From assembly GCA_026873275.1 (NCBI GenBank), contig JANTUC010000003.1:620001-684000 (forward strand): 64,000 nt of DNA, in the 5' to 3' direction. Below are positions 1 through 10,715 of this stretch, one piece after another (position 1 is the stretch's first letter; each line of letters opens with the position of its first letter). Position numbers and translations under genes: made by a program. Source of the stretch: Pseudopithomyces maydicus (taxonomy: Eukaryota; Ascomycota; Dothideomycetes; Pleosporales; Didymosphaeriaceae). The notes below the pieces were generated by a model. That model was not told the DNA's origin, made no database searches, and saw nothing but the letters and a program-made list of their open reading frames with translations.

Positions 1-486
1 TGCCTCTGGTCTTCCCACCACCTCTGACGATGGCACGATCACCATGACCTTCCACCAGGTCAACCAGGACGGTGCTGGCCCGCTCACCGCCCAGATCGAT
101 GCCACCTCTGGCGGAACCGACCCCGCTGCCTTCCAGGATGCTAAGGTCACCCAGAATGTCCCTGGTATCGGCATTGGTGGTCTCTCCGCTGCTACCACCA
201 CGGACTTCCCCGTCAAGGTACGCTCTCCCAATGCTCTCATCATTCCTTCTTCCATACAAAATACTGATTCATGTCACAGGTCCAGATGCCCCAGGGTATG
301 ACCTGCTCGGGTACCGCCGGTGGCGCCAGCAACGTCTGCGTTGTCCGCCTCCAGAACAGCGCTCTTGCTGGTCCCTTCGGTGGCTCCGCTGCCTTCACTC
401 AGAGCACCGCTGCCAAGAAGCGCGCTGTCGAGTACAACCTCCGCAAGAGGCACATGGCCCGCGGCATCCTTGGCAAGCCCGAGTAA
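1..486 (+). CDS. Egh16-like secreted virulence-factor family protein, 3' part
   Basis: The gene enters from the left edge, so its start and signal peptide are not in the window. Exons are 1-217 and 280-486; the intron 218-279 has GTACGC and CACAG ends and joins in phase 0. The visible part contains the run GIGIGGLSAATTTDFPVKV, then QMPQGMTCSG, then NVCVVRLQN and GPFGGSAAFTQS, a layout I recognise from the Egh16/MAS/GAS (DUF3129) family of secreted, appressorium-associated proteins of plant-pathogenic fungi. The tail after FTQS is basic (KKRAVEYNLRKRH) and ends near GILGKPE. Known for the family: extracellular proteins of uncertain biochemistry, some induced during infection. The family call is from motif memory, so moderately sure. 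Confidence 0.72.
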
Positions 487-2077
487 GCGCGCTCACTCTA
501 CTGTATATCACACAGTGCATAGCGAAGGGTTGCTGGGCAATCTGAAGGGCTTTGGCAAACAGAGAGTTGGAAATTTGTACATAAGTGTGCTATACGACTC
601 ACTGTATACGCTCCTTAGTGTTTTTGTCTAATTAGGAGGATTTGGGGTTGTCTTGTGTAATCGAAAGACTTGAAGGGGATTTAATTTGTACATATGTAGT
701 GTTAGTTTCGAATTGCTGGTTGATCTATATTCATATTTCCCTGTGCACGTGAAGTAATCTGTGACCAAGGATGAGGTTGTCTACGTAGTGATTGCCAGAC
801 AGTAAATGGTACGTTGGGCCCTGGAACAATGCTACGTCAATAATGAATGTTTACAATCATCGGGCTATTGACTAAATACCATCCTTGCCAATTTGTTTAC
901 CATCCTCCTGCTGACTCTAAACGGACCTTCACTAAATGATAGGACCATTACAAAGCTCAGGAATTCCTGGTTATTGATGCAGTACTCAGGAGAGCCATGC
1001 ACACCCACATCCCTTCCTACTTATTCTGTGAATTCTCATGAGCTTTTGAATATTGTCTACGGAGCTCTAGTTTCTGTACACACGAAGAGAACTCCCTCAC
1101 GGTGTTTTTATACCTGGTTCATCACCTAGCATATTTGCTACCATTCGAATATACTGGCAAAGGTCCGAAAGAGTCCCTGGTTCGTTCTTTCCTCGTGGTG
1201 TTAACTCCACCGCAAATCTCTCCCATAGCTGCGGGGCCATGAGCTACCTACTACACATATATACTCGGGTATCTCAGATACCTCCTAAATCTAACTGATA
1301 TTCCGATATCCAAAGATTATAGGCTGTTTTGGTCATCTTGAAAGTGCAGTGAACCGACTGAAAAAAGCCATTTTTCGAACTTTCAACGTTGCTATCGGCC
1401 GTTTGTCGCGCGTGGACAGCGCGCGCTCAACCGCGTCTCTCACCCAGCACAACGCCCTCCGCACCTTCATCAAATCCCCTCACCATCTTTTTACCCTATA
1501 TAATTAATCTCAGTAGACTTTTTACCATCGGGATTCAGCACGAGGTTCAAAGCTGCGGCACATGGCCTATTATGACGGGAGTGGTAGGAGCAGGCAATGA
1601 CTTGCCTCACGACTTAGGGTAACCAATGTCATCCAGGAGCTCCGTGTTCGAATCCCTTTTTGTCGTTTTGGTTTTCTTTTTTTTCTGTTTCGCAGCGCAC
1701 GCGACTCTCTCTCTCTCTCTCTACGTGTCTGTCGCCTCTTCCCCAGCCAGCCAGCTGCGTTTAACGAGCGCAACCTACGTCATACGACAGACAAGCTAGG
1801 CAGGTACAAAATTTTTATTCAATGTTAATAAAAAGGGAAAAAGAAAGGAAAGAAAAGGGAGGAGAGGGATCGCTTTATATGGCACTCAAAGTTTGACAGC
1901 TAGACCTAGACTGGACGGACCCCGGGAGTCGGCTAGCCTCGTGATGAAATCCTAACATACTAAATAAGAGATGGAAAAAACGAATACTTTGTAGCTGCAC
2001 TTAATATAATGTATTTCTTTTCGCAGGGTTAGGTAATTCAAGAACTCCCTTGATTCTTTCTGGGCTACTCTATCTAT
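487..2077. other. Intergenic, no supported gene
   Basis: This holds the 3' flank of the Egh16-like gene and the 3' flank of URM1, which is read from the other strand. Open frames here are short and unlike proteins. A CT dinucleotide run lies at 1705-1722. A tRNA B-box-like string (GTTCGAATCC) near 1647-1656 lacks pairing arms. Nothing else was recognised. Confidence 0.6.
1705..1722. repeat. (CT)9 microsatellite
   Basis: Nine tandem CT units seen directly, in a pyrimidine-rich stretch between genes. It is probably length-variable between strains. Confidence 0.85.
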
Positions 2078-2521
2078 CTAACCTCCATGCAGTGTAGAGA
2101 CAAAAAGGATGTTGTCACCATTCTCAATCTCATATTTATCCTCCCCTTCCAGCTCCCAGTCTGCATCGTTGATGAGTACCAGAATTCCGGGTCGTCTGGT
2201 TACATAGTCAGTCAGTCGGCTGTTTGGCATGTGTAGGTAATGGACGGTCAACATACACTGTGTCGTCAAGCACGAATAGCTCTTTCCTCGGATCTTTCAT
2301 GATAGTATCACAGAGATATCGTACAAGGAACGCTATGTTTGAACGCGAACCGTTGTCATCTTTGGTCGGTATTGAGAGAGAGAGCTTGCGTTCATTGGAG
2401 AAAAGCATCTCCAATCCTCCGCTGTTTTCATTGGTACACCGCCACACCGGCTGTATGTTTTGGATACTCACCTAAACTCCACTGTTATCGAAATACTATC
2501 ATCGCTCTTTGCTTGAGACAT
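2078..2521 (-). CDS. URM1: Ubiquitin-related modifier 1 (Urm1)
   Basis: Three exons on the minus strand, 2521-2472, 2421-2257 and 2195-2078, give 110 residues. Introns start GTGAGT and GTATGT and end ACAG and CCAG. The N-terminus reads MSQAKSDDSISITVEFSGG, followed by LEMLFSNERK and the C-terminal run ILFVSTLHGG, ending in the Gly-Gly that is activated as a thiocarboxylate. Length matches the family (about 100 residues). Known role: sulfur carrier that receives sulfur through the E1-like Uba4 and feeds 2-thiolation of wobble uridine U34 in tRNA-Lys, -Glu and -Gln; it also modifies proteins (urmylation). The start lies 163 bp from the divergent ELP2 gene, whose product acts on the same base. 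All splice joins keep frame and no defects are seen. Confidence 0.95.
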
Positions 2522-2684
2522 TGCGATTTGAGTTGCTGTCGGCAAGAGAGGGGCGAGTAGCTTGCAAGGTGCAGTTTGGAAGGCACGCTAAACTGCGGTT
2601 GGTCATGTAAGCGAGCCTAGCGCAGTAGAAATCTCGAAGAGCAATGGCTTCGTTGCATTACACTTCAGCACAGTCCACACCACA
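2522..2684. promoter_or_regulatory. Divergent URM1/ELP2 promoter region
   Basis: Only 163 bp separate the two start codons, so both genes must share this spacer for 5' UTRs and core promoters. No specific factor site was recognised. Confidence 0.6.
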
Positions 2685-5127
2685 ATGAGTATCGTACCAG
2701 AATTTATTTCGATTGGTGGGAATCGAAACCCTGCCGCGGCCGACTGGGACCAATGTGGATCCAATTTGCTAGCGTTTGGAGCAGATAACTGTATAGCATT
2801 ATGGAAAGCTTCGGTATGTCTGGGATTCATCATTTACTGCCGCGGGACTCACCTAAACCCTGGCAGGACAACCGACTGCGTGGCGTTACATCGATACTAA
2901 ATGGACACACAGACGTGGTGAATGCTGTGAAGTTTTTCCCTAATGATCGCTCTCACGTAAATATCCTTCTGAGTGGGGCGGCAGACAATACTCTGCGAAT
3001 ATGGGTTGGTTCTTCAGAGAACGATATCAAGTTTGATCTGGTCAAGACAATTACAGAACATAAGAGCCCAGTCACGCGGATCGCTACTCTTCCAGGTTCA
3101 AATGTATTCGCGACAGGAGCATCTGATGGCACGGTCAAGATTTGGAAGCTGATACAAGACGATAACCCCGCCACCGTCGATGCGGAGCTGATCCAAACGA
3201 TTTCTCTTGCACCCCGCTATTTCCCTTTGGCCATCGCACTAGCTAAGCTCGACGGCTCTTCCCACATACTGGCCGTCGGAGGAACACGCAGCATTATCCA
3301 GATTTTTGTTTCTCACGATACCCAATTCCAGCTTTCTGCAACCTTGACCGGACATGAGGGCTGGATCCGCGCGCTGGATTTTACCCAGGAGAAATCAGAT
3401 GGAACTAGCGATCTACTACTTGCATCAGCAAGTCAAGACAAGTACATTCGTCTTTGGCGTGTACATCAGGGCGAGGAGCTACCTGCTGCGAGCAGCGCAT
3501 TGAATGATCCAGCTTTGGGCGTCTTGGGCAAGTCACTTTCCAACAAAGCCCATCGGTTCAAATCAGTGGCTTCAGATTATTCTATTACCTTTGAGGCTCT
3601 CCTTTTAGGCCACGAAGACTGGATCTATACTGCGTCTTGGAGACATAGATCAGGGAAACTTCAATTGCTCTCGACCTCCGAAGATAACTCGCTTTCCATC
3701 TGGGAGGCAGATTCGACCTCTGGTGTATGGGTTTGCATCACTAGACTAGGCGAAATCAGCGCCCAAAAGGATCTACCAGTGCTACCGGTAGCGCTGGCGG
3801 ATTTTGGGTCGGTCTCTGGTCGGCAGATGGTGATTCGGTAGTTTCACTAGGTCGTACTGGCAGCTGGCGTAGATGGACATATTCTTCCACTACAGATATG
3901 TGGACACAGCAGGTGGCAATAACAGGACATGTACGAGAAGTCAAAGGTATAAGCTGGTCAAGAGACGGAACATATCTGTTGACGACAGGCTCGGACCAGA
4001 CAACTCGGCTGTTCTCTGAGTGGAAACGCGACGAAGGCCTCTCGTGGCACGAATTTTCGCGTCCTCAAATTCACGGATACGATCTCAACTGTATCGATTG
4101 CGTCACTGATACGCAATTTATTTCCGGAGCAGATGAGAAATTACTGCGTGTTTTTGATGAGCCAAAGGGCGTCGCACAGATGCTCAATAAACTCTGCAAA
4201 ATTGAAGCCTCGAGTGCGGAGCTCCCGGATGCGGCAAACATCCCCGTACTTGGCCTATCAAATAAAGCTATACAGGCTGTAGGTGACGAAGAGCCCGTGG
4301 AGAATGATGACGAGGATGAGCGCGAAGCTCTAGACCCAGCTTCTATCGTTCGCAAGTCGACACTCGAGTTTGATCATCCGCCTTTCGAAGATCACCTTGC
4401 GCGTCACTTGCTTTGGCCTGAAACAGAAAAATTATACGGCCACGGTTATGAAATATCAGCTGTAGCCGTGAGTAGTGATGGCTCCTTAGTCGCGACCGCG
4501 TGCCGTGCAAGTTCCATCGACCATGCAGTCATCCGTCTATACGATACAAAAGAGTGGTTGGAAATCAAACCTCCGCTAAAGGCACACTCGTTAACAGTCA
4601 CTGCTATACAATTCTCCCCAGATGACAAGTATCTACTCAGTGTCGGTCGAGACAGGCAGTGGGTTCTTTGGGAAAAGGGATCGGACGCAGGATATGCTTT
4701 GAAATACTCCAATCCTAAAGGTCACACGAGAATGATTCTGGGGGCATCCTGGACGCCACTCGAAAAACCAACGTTCTTAACAGCAGGGAGAGACAAGAGT
4801 GTGAAGATATGGCAGGTCAATGATCATGGAGTCACGCTCCAGGGTTCAGTCTCTGCGAATGCTGCAGTTACGGCTGTATCATGCAATCGACAGTTGACAA
4901 GCGGAAAATTGCAGTTTGCTTGTGGTACCGAAACTGGAGAATTGCTCGTGGTCACGACTAACCCAGAGGAACTGGATAAAGCTACTCCTGTAGTTGTTGG
5001 AAAAGACATTTCGCCGGCAAAGGGGATTAACCAGATTGTTTGGAGACCTGGAAAAGACCTGAGGGAGCAACAAATGGCAGTCGCCAGTGAAGACTCCTCG
5101 GTTCGTATTTTCAACGTCCCAGTGTAG
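2685..5127 (+). CDS. ELP2: Elongator complex subunit 2 (WD40), one apparent frameshift
   Basis: Exon 1 is 2685-2813 and exon 2 starts at 2867 after an intron with GTATGT and GGCAG ends. Tandem WD40 repeats fill the protein: LNGHTDVVNAVKFF, TLTGHEGWIRALDF, LLGHEDWIYTASW, ITGHVREVKGISW and others, as in the Elp2 double propeller. Elp2 is a scaffold subunit of Elongator, which makes the cm5/mcm5 group on tRNA wobble uridine. After ISAQK (near 3769) the frame must step back one base, continuing GSTSATGSAGGFWVGLWS. No intron can explain this. The local sequence is GCCCAAAAGGATC, and one extra A or G restores a 796-residue protein, close to the usual size. A single missing base in a short homopolymer is the simplest reading. 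The gene is probably functional in the organism. Confidence 0.93.
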
Positions 5128-5568
5128 ATAGAGCTAGTCCAATGGGTTCTTCTCTAACAGAATGAGGAAAGGTGGACTTGGCGTAATATGCATTGCTTGA
5201 ATATAAGCAAAATCCAATGAAAGTCCCCTCCCATTAAGACGTATTGTGTATTATCTGTTCCTAACTTGAGATCGCTACTTGGGTGGAGCACAGCGCATCC
5301 TTTTAATTGGATGACAGAGTGTCTAGGCCTTTAAACATCCTTTATGTTCTAAGAAACTTTTAATCATGTTCTGTTGCAGTTGACTCTCAGAGTATATAAG
5401 TAACATTGAATGTAGACAGATTAGCTGAGTCAGCGTATCCGAACAGCACGTGCCCACGCGAAAGCGCGCCTACCTCTGAAACCTACCTCATCGATAACAT
5501 TGATAACCTCAACGCGTCAAACAATCAACAACGCCGGCGTGTTTTTCTCTCTCTTCTAAACATATCTA
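5128..5568. other. Intergenic, ELP2 3' flank and TDP1 promoter
   Basis: The stretch holds only the 3' flank of ELP2 and the upstream region of TDP1. CT-rich sequence precedes the TDP1 start. No gene or RNA was recognised. Confidence 0.6.
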
Positions 5569-7356
5569 ATGGCTGCTTCTGACGATGATTCTGAACTTCG
5601 GCCCGCGATTGCACTCTCTCTCCAGGAATCTGCTACTGTTGCGACCCCGGCCGAATCAAGCGAAGAGAGGGACCTGCGCCTGGCTATGGCTCTGTCACTC
5701 GAGGGAGCAGAAAGCGCGATCGCCAATGAAAACGCGGGACCAGAAGTCCAGTATGCTATCGATGCGTCTTCAAGCAGCAAGAATACCGCTCAACGGGAAA
5801 CAGACGTTTCGAGGACCATGTCTTCAGGGTCTTCAATAACGAAGAGTGGTTTCCCGCTGGATCGTAAAGCCATGGAGCAAGAGCGACTTGCAAGGCTAGC
5901 CAAGAGGAAACGAAGCCCTTCGCCCGATAAGCCATCAAAGCAAACTACGAAACGAGCGGCTCTGAACGTCCCCGATGCTGTGCAGTATCCCCAGGGCGCT
6001 GTCAAGCGCACTTGGGCGTACAAACATCCCCGCACCAACGACATTACCCTCGAAGAAGTTTTGCAGGCTTCTACGCTGAACATAGCTGTTTTAAGCTCGT
6101 TTCAATGGGAAGACGAATTTATCTTTCACAAAGCCAACCCGAAGAATATAAAGCAAATATGGATTATGGGCGCGAAAGAAGAGACACTGCGAGCCAGGAT
6201 ACTTAAAGATATCGCCGAACTTGGTATTCCGAACCTCAAGCCGCATTTTCCGCCATTGCGTAGTGGCATTATGCACAGCAAGTTGATGTTGCTCTTTCAC
6301 CCAACACATCTCCGCATCGTTATCCCTACAGCCAACTTGATGAAGGTGGAATGGGGAGAGACGGGGCAGATCCCGCAGACAGTAGGAACTTGGCAACCAG
6401 CTGTCCTTGAGAATTCTCTCTTTCTCATTGATTTACCACGACTGCCAGATGGACAACAAGTTGAAAAACTCGATACTGTATTTGGCCAGGAGCTAACATC
6501 TTTTCTCAAAGCACAAGATGTTGACAGCAATGTGATCAAAGGTTTGCACAGATTCGACTTTTCTAAGACATCTCGATTTGGACTTGTTCACTCCATGTAA
6601 GTATCAGATCAATTCGAAGGAATGCATAGCCTAACAAAAATGTAGTGAAGGGTCACACTCTGCGGAGCCTAATCGTAGTCATACCGGGTTGCCTGGTTTG
6701 GCCAGGGTGATAAAACAATTGGATCTTCACAACGTCGAATGTCTCGAATTGGACTATGCATCTTCCTCGCTAGGTGCTTTGAAGAAGGAATTCCTTCAGA
6801 GGTTATATTTGGCTGCTAGTGGGCAACACACTCTATTCGGGAAAGGACCTAAAGATTTCCTGGATCATGTCCGTGTCTACTTCCCCACGGAGGATACGGT
6901 GGTCAACAGTACGGGGGTGTCAACTGCGGTGGTATAATCACGCTGAGCTCGAAGTCATTCAATGCCCCTTCGTTTGCTTCGCAGTGCCTCCGTAACCATG
7001 TCTCGACCCGACCTGGTGTTCTATCACACAACAAGATGCTCCTGGCTCGAGGTTGCAAGAAAGATGGCAAGCCTTTTGCGTGGGTATACGTCGGATCTGC
7101 AAATGCTACAGAGTCGGCTTGGGGTTCACAAAGCGTGCTGAAAAGCGGCAAGGAGAGTGTTCTCAGGATCAACAACTGGGAATGTGGTGTAGTGGTGCCA
7201 GTTCCTCGGGAGAAACTGCAAGGCTTAGCAGAGGGAGAGGTGCCAGCAATGAGCGTGTTCGAAGGTACAGTGGAAGTACCGTTTCAGTTTCCTGGGGAGA
7301 AGTACACGGACAAGCAACCTTGGTTCTTCCATGAGCATGAACCGAGAAACGGTTAG
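5569..7356 (+). CDS. TDP1: Tyrosyl-DNA phosphodiesterase 1, one apparent frameshift
   Basis: Exons are 5569-6596 and 6646-7356; the 49-bp intron runs from GTAAGT to TGTAG. The enzyme removes covalent topoisomerase I peptides and other 3' adducts from DNA in the nucleus. Both HKD-type catalytic motifs are visible: MHSKLML near residue 235 and LSHNKMLL near residue 490, the latter followed by VYVGSANATESAWG. The first 60 residues carry two ubiquitin-interacting-motif-like segments, ELRPAIALSLQES and DLRLAMALSLEG. A one-base deletion lies in the G run at 6913-6917: the frame ends soon after it, while the next frame gives the conserved GVNCGG region. Adding one G gives 579 residues, usual for the family. 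Probably an assembly error. The RKRSPSPDKPSKQTTKR stretch could be a nuclear-localisation signal. Confidence 0.93.
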
Positions 7357-7745
7357 GAAGCTAGGGACGAAAGACGGGCATTTGGTTGGTAGATAGTTCC
7401 CGCGGACACAGTCTAGGGCGCGCTCTCGGCTGGCGAGAGTCTAGAAAGCAAAGGATATTCCACACGGAGGTCCTTCGTATGGACCGTATGCGTTTACGTA
7501 CTTGCATAGCCTCGGGCGGCGCGCGGGTCGCGAGGAACCCATGCGCAGATCGGCCTAGTGTAGATTGTCGGGGACAAACGCGGCGGAGATGGCGGAGAGT
7601 CGGAGCTCTGACGCAGCGAAGAAATTCCAGGCTGACACACGTAATAACTCCCCACCCAGTGCCTCGTAGCTACAGGTTTGGACATGGAACCTTAGCCTCC
7701 TCAGGAGCGTGATAGAACGTGTGCTGTTCTCGCTATCTCGCCTGA
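7357..7745. other. Intergenic
   Basis: GC-rich spacer between TDP1 and the F-box gene. Overlapping open frames occur on both strands but none resembles a protein. Confidence 0.5.
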
Positions 7746-9710
7746 ATGCCCGAGGCCACGCCCACGGCCACGCCCCGCCCTGCGCCGGCCAACGCGACGG
7801 CACCGAGCTTCAAAACACCACATGCGAGAGTGAAGGCAGCAGTGAATGGTCACTCGGCAGAGACATCCAGAGGACCGCCCATCACTGCGCCCCAGCACTC
7901 ATGGTTTACAAGCCCTGCCAGGTCACATGCCTCAGGACAAGGGAAGGAGCTCCCGCTGCATCTGATTCAGCTTATTCTGGAATATGTACGTGCATGCTGC
8001 ACCGTGTCGACGCGTCTGGCTGATTGTAGCTGTACCTGTAGCTTGACGATGCCGCCGACCTTGCACGCGTCACCCGCACCTCGCGTCTGTTCTACTACAT
8101 GACCCTGCCCCGCCTCTATGAAGCTGTTACTTTGCGCGCCTACGCCGACATCCAGTATGTCCACGGCCGGCCGACCGGCTTCGGCAGCGGGAGCCCGTTC
8201 GCCATGGGATTGAACACGCTGGTGTCGCGAAACTACGCCGACTACGCGCAGACGTTCAGGGTGGTGGGGGAATGGCGGGAACACGATGTCGATGATTACT
8301 CAAAAGGCCGGGTGCCGGATAACAGCATGCTGCTTCAGGTAGCCATGCGCGCTGCGCTAGACAAAATGAAGCATCTCAAGACCTTCGCGTACGTGCCATC
8401 GCTGCCTTGGACAGGTGCGAGAATGCTGACATGCACAGTTGGGAGCTCAACACCAAGCCGCTCCAGACAATATACGAGGGCCTGATGCAGAAGCCTTCAC
8501 TGACGTCGCTCGTCTTGCGCTTCCCTACAAGACGAATACCACGGCCCACGGCCGTCCTCCCACCCCTCCCGAATCTCACCTCCCTCATCTGTTATGATAT
8601 AGATCCTCTCTCATCACCCGATAATATTTCTCTCCTCCTCCTTATGTCCAAGAAACTCGAGAATCTGAAGCTTCACTTCAACCCGCGAATGCGCGAGGCC
8701 GCCGAAGAGTCAGTCCAGCTTCAAGCCTACTTCGGACGCTGCCTGGCAGCAGGATATGCCATGAACCTCAAGCGTCTCGCAATGTACAACTTGTATTGCC
8801 GCAACCAGGGCGAAGGCTTCGAAATGGCAATCAATCCCCTGACGATGCAAGAAATCACCATTATTAATTCTATGGGATCCTGGGACCACCCGATGACTGT
8901 TTTTTGGATAACACATGGCGTCTCAATCCTGCCAAAGCGGTTCCAGAAAACTTAAAGATGCTGCGCATTGACACTGTAGATACCGAGCAGATCACCATGC
9001 TCAACAGACATTACGGCCTCGAGCGCCTCTATCTTGTTAGCAAAGCTAATACTTCTAAGATGAGTAGTACAACGACATCACCTAGCTCTCCTTCGACCAT
9101 GACGACACCGAACGTGAGCGCTAGTAGTGCAGCATGTACCCCTCGAAATACAACCGAAAACGAATGCAAGAGTGTCGCAGGCGATTACATTGCCGCTATT
9201 CAGTCCAACCACGGTACCCTGCGCCATCTACTGCTTTTGGACCACTGGGTTCTTTCCGATGAGACACTTTTCAAGCTTTGCCAAAAGCTGCCTCACCTGG
9301 AGCAACTTGCTTTTGCATGCGCAGTCCCGCATATGGAATCTCTACGCCAAATTTTATCTCTTGTACCCAAGGTATGGGCTCTCCGCATGCTGATCGCGCC
9401 CGGTTCTGCGTTCCAAGCACACATGGACTCGATGGATTTGGAAATGCACAAGTTTGCTCTGTCTACAGAAATGTGGCGACCTGAATACCAAAATGTAAAA
9501 TACGTGGGAGTGGGTAGGTTAGCATTCAAGCTTGGCGATGTGGTTTGGCCAAAGGGAAAGGGCAAGGGGCGAGCTGAGCAAAGAGCGACGACGATGTTAG
9601 AATTAAGTCGGGGTCCTGTTAGGAAGATGGAACTTGTCGATGCAAAGAGTCTGAATTGGATCGAGATTTGGGGGATGGATACTACTGAGTTTGAGGCAAA
9701 GTTCCCTTGA
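7746..9710 (+). CDS. F-box/LRR-like protein, one apparent frameshift
   Basis: Exons are 7746-7985, 8042-8388 and 8439-9710. Introns have GTACGT donors and CTGTAG and GCACAG acceptors, and all joins keep frame. After a Pro/Ala-rich N-terminus an F-box-like segment follows: ELPLHLIQLILEY, then LDDAADLARVTRTSRLFYYM and LPRLYEAVTL. The rest is leucine-rich (LTSLVLRFP, LPNLTSLICYD, KKLENLKLHF, LRHLLLLDHW), as in fungal F-box proteins that recruit substrates to SCF ubiquitin ligases. At the T6 run (8900-8905) the frame must shift by one base, from DHPMTVF to LDNTWRLNPAK. One extra T gives 619 residues. The substrate is unknown. A Ser/Thr-rich insertion near residue 390 looks like a disordered loop. 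Confidence 0.75.
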
Positions 9711-10715
9711 TACCCAGTCGCACGGTATAGGGAGCAGCATAGCATTTGTGTCATGATGCACAGCTTGCTTGTTTACAAAGGTTACGGTACACTGCATGAA
9801 CTAGATTTGGAATCGTGTTTGAGCGTTGTTGAGCGTGAGCGCTGGCCGCATGAGTTTTTGTAAGTTACGATGTAATATATTCACCAGTCATTCTCTAGTT
9901 CTGCTCTGAACATGGCTGACTCTTCGCCTTTCCGCCTACTCAAATCGTTTCCGCCTTTGACCTAGGATTAAATGGGCTCGAGCCACTGCAACTGCATTGT
10001 GTCTATAACCTTTGCGCGCCTCACATCACCCTTCATCATCTGTGTCTCATCACCGTGGTGGGTCATGCACATTGCACGCCATCCTCGCATCTCGTTCCCA
10101 CGGATGCATAATGGTCAATAGAGTGCCATCATTGGATCGGATGCGTTTCCAGAAGGAGATCTATCCAGGCGCCAAATATAGCAATGTTGCAACACGGGCA
10201 GGAACGAAGGGAACGTTACGTTACCAGCAATTTAACACTGTAGTGGAATTGTGTGTGGCTAAGACCCATGCTTACCTACTGCCACTCTCGTAACGTCATT
10301 TTAAGCTTGATCTTGTGGCGTTCGTCCTGCTGTTTACACCAAGAATCTTACACATTCAAGGATCGCAACACTTGAAATACCTCATTGCAACATAGAAGCT
10401 TATAACTCAGATGTGTTGTTTTGGCAACCACACACAGGAGTCGTTCTCACTCATAGCGCATCGTAACTACGACTCGTTCGGAATCGTACCGAGTTCACGG
10501 GCTTCTGCATTAGGCCTAGCTGATCAACACCCGGACTAAACATATGGTCGCAAACCGTTTAGCATGAGGGGGCCGCTCGTGATGACTCGGGGATGGAAGA
10601 TCGGGGGGCGCAGTGCTGTTAACCACAGCATGCCTGATCATCGTTTACTATAAACCAGCCTTGCTGGTTCACCATCCCCAGGCCACACAAAACGCCTTCT
10701 TCACACTGACCAAAC
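9711..10715. other. Intergenic, no supported gene
   Basis: About 1 kb between the F-box gene and the glycosidase. Open frames are short and without recognisable motifs. It presumably carries the glycosidase promoter. Confidence 0.55.

Noticed and set aside
72..545. 157-codon frame overlapping the Egh16-like gene
   Set aside because: It is out of frame with the spliced gene and crosses its intron; composition is Arg/Pro shadow-like.
1560..1670. tRNA-like B box GTTCGAATCC
   Set aside because: The T-arm stem does not pair (only the closing G-C fits) and no acceptor or anticodon arm can be built on either strand.
3764..3772. Programmed -1 ribosomal frameshift in ELP2
   Set aside because: The site does not match the X-XXY-YYZ pattern, and eight similar one-base breaks elsewhere favour a common technical cause.
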